From Polyangiaceae bacterium (GTDB lineage Bacteria; Myxococcota_A; Polyangia; Polyangiales; Polyangiaceae), in the NCBI GenBank assembly GCA_016933275.1, contig JAFGBI010000463.1, forward strand, positions 1 through 44,478: a stretch of DNA of 44,478 nucleotides, given 5' to 3'. Positions 1 through 6,998 of the stretch are shown piece by piece; the stretch's first letter is position 1; each line of letters starts with the position of its first letter. The notes under the pieces are model-generated. The model ran no database searches, was not told the DNA's origin, and saw only the letters and a list, made by a program, of their open reading frames with translations. The position numbers and the translations under genes are program-made.

Positions 1-86
1 CAGCGCTGCCTCTGGAGAGGTCTGCTGCCGGTTCGGTGCTCTAGGTTGTTGATTTGACGCAGCAATCAACCTGATTGCTGCTCTAG
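1..86 (+). repeat. CTAG-bounded interspersed repeat, copy A (5' part cut by window edge)
   Basis: This is the right-hand part of the repeat family seen complete at 14224-14383. It begins in the distal arm of the internal hairpin (1-10), contains an internal CTAG at 41-44, then a perfect 10-bp inverted repeat (59-68 with 72-81, 3-base loop), and ends with CTAG at 83-86. The terminal CTAG supplies the TAG stop codon of the minus-strand gene at 83-322. Orientation is the same as copy C. Confidence 0.88.
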
Positions 87-322
87 GATCGTCCCACGGG
101 CGGCACGGTGCCCACGACCCGCTCGATGGCGACCTTGGTCACCAACGGGTCCTCCGCGTCCGCGGTCCAGATGGAGACGACGCTCGTATGTGCAGGGAAC
201 GTCGTGTCAACGCGCACGATCTTGCCGACACGACCATCGTCGAGCACCACCTGGCAGCGGTCCGTCATGTAGCGATGGATGAGCCTCAGGTCGGCCATGC
301 GGCGAATATACGGTGCCGTCAT
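83..322 (-). CDS. Small conserved-looking protein downstream of dnaA
   Basis: A 79-residue protein encoded 25 bp downstream of dnaA on the same strand, so probably co-transcribed with it. The sequence alternates hydrophobic and charged residues (CQVVLDDGRVGKIVRVDT) in a pattern typical of a small beta-barrel, but I do not recognise a family. I chose the ATG at 322, which clears the dnaA stop; an ATG at 298 (start MADLRLI) is equally possible, and neither has a clear ribosome site. Its TAG stop is formed by the terminal CTAG of repeat copy A, so the repeat abuts the coding region exactly. Function unknown. Confidence 0.55.
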   Translation of the reverse strand: MTAPYIRRMADLRLIHRYMTDRCQVVLDDGRVGKIVRVDTTFPAHTSVVSIWTADAEDPLVTKVAIERVVGTVPPVGRS

Positions 323-347
323 CCGGGTGTCAGGAACCCCGAAACCC

Positions 348-1760
348 TCATTCCTCGGAGGATGCCAGCTTCTGCTCGATCGCCTCGAGGTGCGCATTCA
401 CCTGCGGGTCAGTCTGCCGAAGGGCCTCGACGCGACGGACCGCGCTCATGGCCGTGGTGTGGTCCCGGTTGCCGAACGCGCGGCCCAGCTCCGGGTAGCT
501 GCACTTGAGGCGCTGTCGACAGAGGAACATCGCCACCTGCCGCGCGAAAGCAACGCTCTTGTGGCGATCCTTGCTGAGCAGCTCCCCATTCGAGAGCCGG
601 AAGTGGTTGGACACGGCGCGCTGGATCTCCTGCACGCTCATGGGGTCCGAGCGCCGTGCGGGCACCGCTAGCAGCTCCGGCCGGGCAAACTCGATGTCAA
701 CGGGACAGCCGGTCAGCGACGACTTGGCGGCGAGGCGGATCAACGCACCCTCGAGCTCCCGAACGTTGGTCTGCACGGTCTGCGCGAGCAGAACCGCGAC
801 CTCGTCGTCGATCACGATCCCTTCGAGGTGGGCCTTCTTCCGCACGATTGCGACCCGGGTCTCGAGCTGGGGCACCTGGATGTCCGCCACGAGCCCGGAG
901 GTGAACCGTGACACGAGGCGTTCCGGCATGCGTTGAAGCTGCTGCGGGTACTTGTCGGCCGTCACCACGATCGGCTTGTCTGCATCGCGCAGGGCGTTGA
1001 ATGTGTGGAAAAATTCCTCCTGCGTCTGCTCCCTCCCCGCCAAGAACTGGATGTCGTCGAGCAGCAAGAGATCGCACGCGGTCCGATAGCGAGCGCGAAA
1101 CTCGTCCATCTTGTGGTGCTGGAGCGCCATGATGAACTCGTTGGTGAAGCGTTCGGCGGAGACGTAGACGACCCTCGCGTCCGGGCGCTCCTGCAGCACT
1201 TTGTGCGCAATGGCAAGCATGAGGTGCGTCTTGCCGAGGCCCGTCCCACCGGCGATGAAGAGCGGGTTGTATCGAGGTCCTCCCCCACCGGCTGACGCGA
1301 AGGCAGCCGCATATGCAAGCTCGTTCGAGGGACCGACGACGAAGTTGCCGAACGTGTGCTTCGGGTTCAGCATCGCCGATAGCTCATCGTTCACGGGGCG
1401 AACGATCGCCATCCGGTCCGACCGCGGGGGTGGGCGGACCGATGCGCGGCCGTCCACGCGCGCTTCACGAGGTATGATCCGGCAGACCGGACGTTCGAGC
1501 TGGGTCGAAACGCGCCACTCGACCCGTAGGCCCTCCGAAAGGTCGAGCAGCGAAACCATTCGCTCGATGAGGTCGGGCACGAAATGCTCCGCGACCCAGT
1601 CACGAACGAACTCGTCGCGCGCAGTCAGCCCGAGCACCCCCCCTTCCAGGCGGTCGAACTGCACGCTCGAGAACCACTGCTCGAACGAAGCGGGCGAACG
1701 GCTCCGTGTGTGCTCTACCGCTCGCTGCCAGACCTCACACATGTGCTCGTCGTCGTCCAT
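348..1760 (-). CDS. dnaA: Chromosomal replication initiator DnaA
   Basis: DnaA binds DnaA boxes and opens the replication origin in an ATP-dependent way. The 470-residue protein has the N-terminal domain I (MDDDEHMCEVWQ...), the AAA+ domain with Walker A GGTGLGKTHL and Walker B LLLLDDIQFL, the MPERLVSRF region, and the C-terminal helix-turn-helix with signature FGNRDHTTAMSA. The reading frame stays open upstream to 1922, but homology begins near the ATG at 1760; an ATG at 1742 is an alternative. No dnaN, recF, gyrB or rpmH lies next to it, so the usual dnaA cluster is broken up here. Two DnaA boxes 54-74 bp upstream suggest autoregulation. Confidence 0.97.
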   Translation of the reverse strand: MDDDEHMCEVWQRAVEHTRSRSPASFEQWFSSVQFDRLEGGVLGLTARDEFVRDWVAEHFVPDLIERMVSLLDLSEGLRVEWRVSTQLERPVCRIIPREARVDGRASVRPPPRSDRMAIVRPVNDELSAMLNPKHTFGNFVVGPSNELAYAAAFASAGGGGPRYNPLFIAGGTGLGKTHLMLAIAHKVLQERPDARVVYVSAERFTNEFIMALQHHKMDEFRARYRTACDLLLLDDIQFLAGREQTQEEFFHTFNALRDADKPIVVTADKYPQQLQRMPERLVSRFTSGLVADIQVPQLETRVAIVRKKAHLEGIVIDDEVAVLLAQTVQTNVRELEGALIRLAAKSSLTGCPVDIEFARPELLAVPARRSDPMSVQEIQRAVSNHFRLSNGELLSKDRHKSVAFARQVAMFLCRQRLKCSYPELGRAFGNRDHTTAMSAVRRVEALRQTDPQVNAHLEAIEQKLASSEE

Positions 1761-2410
1761 CGTGGATGCTGAAATGAGTTCTCCGTGGAATGGCGCCAAT
1801 GCACGCCCCCACGTTATCCACAGGATGTGGAAAAGGACCTTCCCTCCACGTTCCGGAGCATCGTCCGGTCCGCAGGATGGTCCCACATCGCCTTTGTCGC
1901 CGGTCTGCCGGCGCCGTCTCATCGCATCGAGGTCGGAGGCGTGGAGTGTGCGCCCCTACACGGGAGGACAGGCGGGGCGTCTCGATCCCACGCGCGGTCC
2001 GTCTCGGAAGACCGATCAGCTACCACTGCCACACCTCGGACTTCAACCCGCGAAATCGGGAGCGGCGCAAAGCGCGCGAAAACGCCGGGGTTCCACCGCA
2101 ACTTTCTGGGCGGTGGATCGTGGCGTGTGTTCGCCTCGTTCGTCGCTCCCTCCGTCGTCTCACGATCGCCGCGGGATTGTCCTAGCGCGCACTCCTAGCC
2201 ACCACGCGGGCAGCAGCATCGCCGATGGTTCGCGAGATCAAGGGTCAGGGTTGACTTTTGTCGGTGCGCAGAGCGGGCGCACGCTGGCGAGCGGGCCAAC
2301 TTCGGGGGGATGGCGTCGCTTGGCCACAGGTTCCGTTGGTATTCCAGGAGATTCGCCGATTTCTTGGCCGGCCAAACCGGCAACGACTACGCCGTTCGCG
2401 GACCGCTATC
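1761..2410. other. 650-bp divergent intergenic region between dnaA and the barrel-protein gene
   Basis: This holds the DnaA-box pair at 1814-1834 and must contain the promoters of both flanking genes. Apart from a TTGACT at about 2251 without a good -10 partner, I see no convincing promoter. No protein, tRNA or AT-rich unwinding element is evident. It is the only candidate origin location in this window, but support is weak. Confidence 0.4.
1814..1834. promoter_or_regulatory. Pair of opposed DnaA boxes upstream of dnaA
   Basis: TTATCCACA at 1814-1822 matches the DnaA-box consensus exactly. TGTGGAAAA at 1826-1834 is the reverse complement of TTTTCCACA, one change from consensus. The two face each other with 3 bases between and lie 54 bp upstream of the dnaA start codon. 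This suits DnaA autoregulation; it could also be part of an origin, but I found no further boxes in 1761-2410. Confidence 0.7.
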
Positions 2411-3403
2411 ATGGTTGACGAACGCAGCACCTCTCATCCTCGGTTGGTTCGTCTTACGTTCCCCCTGCTCACGGGGCTGGCGCTGGTCGTGACGCCACCA
2501 GCGCACGCCGAGCCCGACGAGGTCCCGCTGGAGGTGGGCTACGACTATGGGGAGTTCGCGCAGCCCCGCGGCGCAGCGATGGGTGGCGCGATACGCGCCT
2601 TCGGCAACTCGCTGGACGCGCTCTACTCGAATCCTGCGAACGTGGTGGGGACGCGCGTCTACCATCTGGGTGGTGCTGCCCAGTTCTCACCGACCGCCCA
2701 TCGTTCGACCTACGGAGCTGGGATAGTGGACTCCGTCACCAGCCGGGTCGGCGCAGGGATCGGCGGGCAGTACTTCCTGCAGACCCCGGAACACCTCGAC
2801 CGCTCCGGGGTGGACCTCCGCGTCGCCTTGGCGGTGCCAGTGTCCGATCTCCTGAGGGTCGGGGTGTTGGGGCGTCACCTCTGGCTCAAGGAGGATGGTC
2901 GCGGTCCGCTCGGACCGAGCAGGGCGTCCGCCGGCCTCCAGGAACGACACATCGTCAAGGCCTTCAGCTTCGACGCCGGCGTCACCCTGCTCCCCGTCAA
3001 GGGGCTCGCCATCGCCGTGGTCGGCCAGAACCTCACCAACGCTGACCACGGCTTCCTTCCACTCACCGCTGGTGGCGGCATCGGCTTCGGGACCCAGGAC
3101 GTCACGGTAGAGGCAGATGCCGTCGCCGACTTCCGCACCTGGGAGCGCACGACCGTACGGGCGATGGGGGGCTTCGAGTTTCTTGCCGCAGACCACTATC
3201 CCCTCCGCGTCGGCTATCGTTTCGACCAGGGCGCCGAGAGTCACGCCGCGTGCGCGGGGATCGGGTACCTCGAACGGGCCTTCTCCGCGAGCGTCAGCTT
3301 GCGCCAGGTGGTGGCCGGGGATCGCACTACCACGGTCTTTCTCGGCTTCGAATATCACCTCGAATCGACGGACCGTACCCCTACCCCGGCGGACGGCTAC
3401 TAG
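2411..3403 (+). CDS. Predicted outer-membrane beta-barrel protein (PorV/FadL-like)
   Basis: A 330-residue exported protein. The ATG at 2411 gives a signal peptide (RLTFPLLTGLALVVTPPAHA, cleavage predicted after AHA). The mature start has AAMGGAIRAFGNSLDALYSNP, the 'GGA-A..D..A.Y.NPA' pattern of PorV/PorQ and other FadL-superfamily barrels, followed by alternating beta-strand sequence up to the terminal strand TTVFLGFEYHLE. In such proteins the barrel sits in the outer membrane; some carry hydrophobic compounds, others act with secretion systems. No partner genes are adjacent, so the substrate cannot be inferred. Its TAG stop (3401-3403) lies inside the terminal CTAG of repeat copy B. Confidence 0.75.
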   Translation: MVDERSTSHPRLVRLTFPLLTGLALVVTPPAHAEPDEVPLEVGYDYGEFAQPRGAAMGGAIRAFGNSLDALYSNPANVVGTRVYHLGGAAQFSPTAHRSTYGAGIVDSVTSRVGAGIGGQYFLQTPEHLDRSGVDLRVALAVPVSDLLRVGVLGRHLWLKEDGRGPLGPSRASAGLQERHIVKAFSFDAGVTLLPVKGLAIAVVGQNLTNADHGFLPLTAGGGIGFGTQDVTVEADAVADFRTWERTTVRAMGGFEFLAADHYPLRVGYRFDQGAESHAACAGIGYLERAFSASVSLRQVVAGDRTTTVFLGFEYHLESTDRTPTPADGY

Positions 3404-3558
3404 AGCGGCAATCAGGTTGATTGCTGCGTCAAGTCAACGACCTAGAGCACCGCCCGGCAGCAGACCTCACCAGAGGAAGCGCTGGAAACGCGTCCTCGCC
3501 TCGCACGGACGCGTTCTCAGCGCTGCCGGTGCTGTTGGCAACCTGATCGGTGCTCTAG
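3400..3558 (-). repeat. CTAG-bounded interspersed repeat, copy B
   Basis: A complete 159-bp copy, inverted relative to copies A and C. It consists of an outer arm (3400-3445, CTAG to CTAG, containing the hairpin GCAATCA-ggt-TGATTGC) and an inner unit (3442-3558) whose ends CTAGAGCACCG and CGGTGCTCTAG are perfect 11-bp inverted repeats. The inner unit carries a hairpin with 21-bp arms (3475-3495 with 3507-3527, a few mismatches) and an 11-base loop. The left CTAG is the stop codon of the upstream barrel-protein gene. The hairpin may also end transcription. Confidence 0.92.
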
Positions 3559-3666
3559 CGCACCGATCGTTGCCGACGGCGACGGAGGCGTGGAAGAGGT
3601 CTCCGCGCAGGGCGAGCAGACGTCTTCCAGGGCTCCTCCGGCGAGGTCTGCTGCCGGGTCGACAGC
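3555..3666 (+). repeat. Degenerate repeat copy F, head-to-head with copy B
   Basis: Starting from the same CTAG that ends copy B, the sequence follows copy C with many substitutions: a left end like GCACCGATC..TTGCCGAC, then TGGAAGAGGTCT and its partner AGACGTCTTCCA, then GCGAGGTCTGCTGCCGG. Copies B and F therefore appear to share one CTAG and lie in opposite orientation. The far end is lost before the stop of the next gene at 3700. Confidence 0.6.
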
Positions 3667-3699
3667 CGAACTCGGGTACCGTTGCTGCCGCGACGGCCG

Positions 3700-5019
3700 T
3701 CATAGCCGGCCGGCGACGAGACGCCGTAGGGACGCGGCACCCTCGACGAGCTCTCCTGCCGTCGGTGGCACCCCCGGAATACTGTTAGCGTCGGCACGGA
3801 CCGCGTCGGCCGCGCGCGGGTTGAAGTACCAGTCCTCGTCGTACTGCTCGACGAGCTCGACGAAACGGTGCGCGGCCAGGAGGAGCCCAGCCAAGCGTGA
3901 CGCACTGTCCGCTCGCGGCCGAAAGAAGACCCCAGTGCCAATCCGCGGGAGGGGGAAGCCGAGGACGCGCGCGGCCTGGTCCTCCAGCGCGGCGGCGAAC
4001 GCCTGACGGCCCTCGAGCGCGCTCGCGCGAAGGGTCAACGCGAGAGCGAGCCCGCGGGCGTGGCAGACCGTCATGCCTGCGAGCGCGCGCATGGAGGCAC
4101 CGAGCCGTGCCGGCCCGATCTCGAGCTGCCGCCGCACGAATGGCGGTGACAGGAGGATCAGCCCCACCAGCGCGCCCTGGATGTGCTCGGGGAGGCCATG
4201 GGGATCGGTGGCCACGACGAACGGCTGGTGCTGGGGAGCCAGGGCCCTGGCAAACGCAGCACCCACCATGGCGATCCCGCGGGCGAACGTCGCGGGCGCC
4301 ACGGCCGCGGGCAACGGGGGAAGGTCGAGGGACACGCGGTCGATCCACGGCGTCCCTTTGAGTAGTCCCGCCAGCGCGGTGGGCGACATGCGCCCAGGCC
4401 AGCCGTCGCGGGCGCCATCGGCGAGCGCCAAACCAAGAAAGCTCGGCAGGTCGGGGACGGCAAACGACTCGGCGAGGTCGTCCGTGGCCTGCCAGAACCC
4501 ATCGATCGCGGACTCGACGACCGGCGTGATAGGCTCCATAGCGTCCTGCCCGGTGAATCCAAAGCGCGTCGCGAGCTCGCGGCGACGCTCCCACAGCGCG
4601 ACCTCGACTGCAACGAGGTCACCGCCGCGCGCCATGAGCGCGGCAAGCCAGGATCGGCGGGTGGGCGTCGCGCGGAGGGCGTGCTGGAGCATCTCCGAGA
4701 CCGACCACTCCCCGCGGGCGGGTGTCTCGACCGGGTGTCGCTCGAGACGGCGATGATAGACGCAGCGGGCGAGGACCTGACGGTTGATCCGCTGCTCGGC
4801 GAGACGGACAATCCAGCGCTCGAACCGCACACGGAGCGGATCGTCCGCTCCAAGCTCCCGCACCGCGGCAAGCTTGGTCTGCCCGAGCGCGGGTCGCGTG
4901 AAGAGGAACGGGTCCTCCTCGATCCCCTCGCCCTGGACGAGCCCTCGCCGCCACCGCCGCCACGTTTCGTTCGCTCGCCGCAGGGTGCGATCGAGGGCGA
5001 GGACGTCGAGATCCGTCAT
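3700..5019 (-). CDS. Uncharacterised 439-residue protein
   Basis: A long, uninterrupted reading frame with typical high-GC codon use. The protein is rich in Arg, Ala and Leu and looks mostly alpha-helical, with no signal peptide, no clear transmembrane segment and no motif I can assign. Motif-like stretches include EWSVSEMLQHALRATPTRR and EQYDEDWYFNPRAAD near the end. It lacks an HExxH zinc site, so a resemblance to helical M3-type peptidases is not supported. It is transcribed away from ccmE and towards the repeats at 3400-3666. No ribosome site is clear before the ATG at 5019. Function unknown. Confidence 0.7.
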   Translation of the reverse strand: MTDLDVLALDRTLRRANETWRRWRRGLVQGEGIEEDPFLFTRPALGQTKLAAVRELGADDPLRVRFERWIVRLAEQRINRQVLARCVYHRRLERHPVETPARGEWSVSEMLQHALRATPTRRSWLAALMARGGDLVAVEVALWERRRELATRFGFTGQDAMEPITPVVESAIDGFWQATDDLAESFAVPDLPSFLGLALADGARDGWPGRMSPTALAGLLKGTPWIDRVSLDLPPLPAAVAPATFARGIAMVGAAFARALAPQHQPFVVATDPHGLPEHIQGALVGLILLSPPFVRRQLEIGPARLGASMRALAGMTVCHARGLALALTLRASALEGRQAFAAALEDQAARVLGFPLPRIGTGVFFRPRADSASRLAGLLLAAHRFVELVEQYDEDWYFNPRAADAVRADANSIPGVPPTAGELVEGAASLRRLVAGRL

Positions 5020-5298
5020 GGGAGGGGACGATACCCCCGTCCTGCCCCGTAGCCACAGCCCGCACGGCGGGGGTCGGCCAAGCCGTGACCGCCACGACCT
5101 GACTCACCGCGCAGCCGGCGGCCGGAGGCAGCCACGGCGAACCTCACCCTCCTCATTTTGCTCGGCGCGGCCAGTCCTTGCTGGGGCGGCGGGCGACGCC
5201 TGGGCGGTGAGCCAACGAGCGCGAACGCGCGAGGGTGGCCATCGCGTGCTCGACCCCCGGGTGGACCGATCCGCGATCGAGCACTAGGGTACCTACCG

Positions 5299-5874
5299 AT
5301 GTCTCGCCTGGACGATGAGCTGGCTGACGCGGCCGCTCTCGACGAAGACGAAGGCGAGATCCAGCCATCGGCCTCGGCCGAGCCCGGATCAACCCCGACA
5401 GGCCTGCAAGCCGGCACCTCCCCCCAGCGCAACCTGGGCCTGCTGATCGTGCTGTTGGTCATTGGCAGCGCGCTCGTGGGCCTCATGCTCACGAGCCTCC
5501 GCTCCGCGGTCGTCTACTCGAAGGGGGTAGATGAGTTGCTTGCTGACCGGGACCGCCTGCTCGGGCGTGCAGTACGCGTCGAGGGAACGTTGGTCAGAGG
5601 AAGCCTCGCTCGTCGCGAGAACCCCTGCGCGTATCGGTTCGTGATGGAGCGGGCCGGACGTCGCCTCGAGGTGGAGTACCCGCGTTGCTCGATCCCGGAC
5701 ACCTTTCGCGACGTCTCCTACACCAGCATCACCGTCACCGCCGAGGGGCGCCTCGGCACCGACGGACGCTTCGAAGCGACCCAGATCATGGCGAAATGCC
5801 CCTCCAAGTACGAGGAGCAGACCCGCGCCGCGGCTGACGACGCTGCCCCCTCGCGACCGATCGCCATCGACTAG
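5299..5874 (+). CDS. ccmE: Cytochrome c maturation heme chaperone CcmE, CXXXY type
   Basis: CcmE holds heme covalently in the periplasm and passes it to the c-type cytochrome ligase of System I. The 191-residue protein has an acidic, disordered N-terminus (1-42), one membrane anchor (about 45-66) and a C-terminal OB-fold domain ending in TVTAEGRLGTDGRF and AKCPSKYEEQ. In classical CcmE the heme-attachment motif is HXXXY; here it is Cys167-PSK-Tyr171, the CXXXY variant known from archaea and Desulfovibrio-type System I*. The cytoplasmic N-terminus is longer than usual. hemE follows 45 bp downstream, so heme synthesis and heme delivery are probably co-expressed. No other ccm genes are in the window. 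Confidence 0.85.
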   Translation: MSRLDDELADAAALDEDEGEIQPSASAEPGSTPTGLQAGTSPQRNLGLLIVLLVIGSALVGLMLTSLRSAVVYSKGVDELLADRDRLLGRAVRVEGTLVRGSLARRENPCAYRFVMERAGRRLEVEYPRCSIPDTFRDVSYTSITVTAEGRLGTDGRFEATQIMAKCPSKYEEQTRAAADDAAPSRPIAID

Positions 5875-5907
5875 GCCATCGGGGATCAACTGCTGCCACC
5901 GGCTTCT

Positions 5908-5922
5908 GAGGACTTGAAAGTG
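5908..5922 (+). promoter_or_regulatory. Ribosome binding site deciding the GTG start of hemE
   Basis: GAGGA at 5908-5912 lies 7 bases before a GTG at 5920-5922. An in-frame TTG at 5914 is too close to this site to be used, so the GTG is the likely start. Confidence 0.65.
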
Positions 5923-6993
5923 TGGGATCGTTTCCTTCGCGCTTGCCGACGTGAGGCTTGTGACGCCACGCCGGTCTGGTTCATGCGCCAGGCGGGCCGC
6001 TACATGCCCGAATATCGCGCGCTTCGCCAGAAGCACACCCTCCTCGAGATCTGCGCGGAGCCCGATCTCGCCACCGAGGTGACGCTGCAGCCAATCCGCG
6101 CCTTTGCCGTGGATGCGGCGATCCTCTTCGCCGATATCCTCTTGCCCTTGGCTCCGATGGGGGCACCCTTCGCCTTCTGCTCGGGCGAGGGACCCGTCTT
6201 CGAGCGACCGCTGCGGACCGCGGCTGCCATCGAGGCGCTTCGCGTCATCGATCCGGATGAATCGCTCGGCCACGTCCTCCAGGCCGTCCGTCAGATACGC
6301 CGGGAGCTGGATGGCAGAAAGCCCCTGATCGGCTTCGCGGGCGCGCCATTCACCCTGGCAAGCTACTTGGTGGAGGGAGGGAAGAGCAGCAACTACTTCC
6401 ACACCAAACGGCTCATGTACCGCGAGCCCGACCTCTTCGGCCAGTTGCTCGGGAAACTCGCGGAGGTCGTCCGTCGGTACCTTGTGGCCCAGGTCACCGC
6501 CGGGGCCCAGGCCGTCCAGCTCTTCGACTCCTGGATCGGCGCGCTGTCGCCGGACGACTACGCAACCTACGTGGCACCCCACGCGCGCAGGCTCCTCGAC
6601 GACCTCACCGGGCTCGGCGTGCCCGTCATCCACTTCGGGACCGGAACGGCGACCCTGCTGGAGCTGCTCCGAGACGCTGGCGGGACCGTCATCGGGATCG
6701 ACTGGCGAGTTCCTCTGGATGAGGCTCGACGGCGGTTGGGAGCGACGGTGGCGGTGCAAGGAAACCTCGATCCGATCCTGCTGGCCGCCCCTGACTCCGT
6801 GTGGCGAGCACGCGTTGACGACGTCCTTCGCCGTGCGGGACCCGAACCCGGACACGTCTTCAACGTCGGCCACGGCATTCTGCCCGAAACCGATCCCGAC
6901 GCCGTCCACCGACTGACAGACTACGTGCACGAACGCTCGACGGGTGCGGCGGTCGGCGCACCGGTACCCGATCGCACAGCAGCCGACGTTTGA
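5920..6993 (+). CDS. hemE: Uroporphyrinogen decarboxylase HemE
   Basis: HemE removes the four acetate carboxyl groups of uroporphyrinogen III to give coproporphyrinogen III in heme synthesis, in the cytoplasm. At 357 residues the length is typical. The substrate-binding motif RQAGRYMPEYR is present near the N-terminus, followed by LFADILLPLAPMG with the catalytic Asp, then GFAGAPFTLASYLVEGG, QLFDSWIGALSP and the C-terminal FNVGHGILPETDPD. The GTG start has a good ribosome site. It lies 45 bp after ccmE, likely in one transcript, and runs head-on into the kinase gene: the two stop codons are only 5 bp apart. Confidence 0.96.
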   Translation: MWDRFLRACRREACDATPVWFMRQAGRYMPEYRALRQKHTLLEICAEPDLATEVTLQPIRAFAVDAAILFADILLPLAPMGAPFAFCSGEGPVFERPLRTAAAIEALRVIDPDESLGHVLQAVRQIRRELDGRKPLIGFAGAPFTLASYLVEGGKSSNYFHTKRLMYREPDLFGQLLGKLAEVVRRYLVAQVTAGAQAVQLFDSWIGALSPDDYATYVAPHARRLLDDLTGLGVPVIHFGTGTATLLELLRDAGGTVIGIDWRVPLDEARRRLGATVAVQGNLDPILLAAPDSVWRARVDDVLRRAGPEPGHVFNVGHGILPETDPDAVHRLTDYVHERSTGAAVGAPVPDRTAADV

Positions 6994-6998
6994 TGAAG

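Noticed and set aside
1004..1012. A third DnaA-box-like TGTGGAAAA inside dnaA
   Set aside because: It falls in conserved coding sequence (the HTF codons) and is probably fortuitous.
5389..6930. 513-residue minus-strand open frame opposite ccmE and hemE
   Set aside because: Both sense genes have clear motifs; the antisense frame shows no domain.
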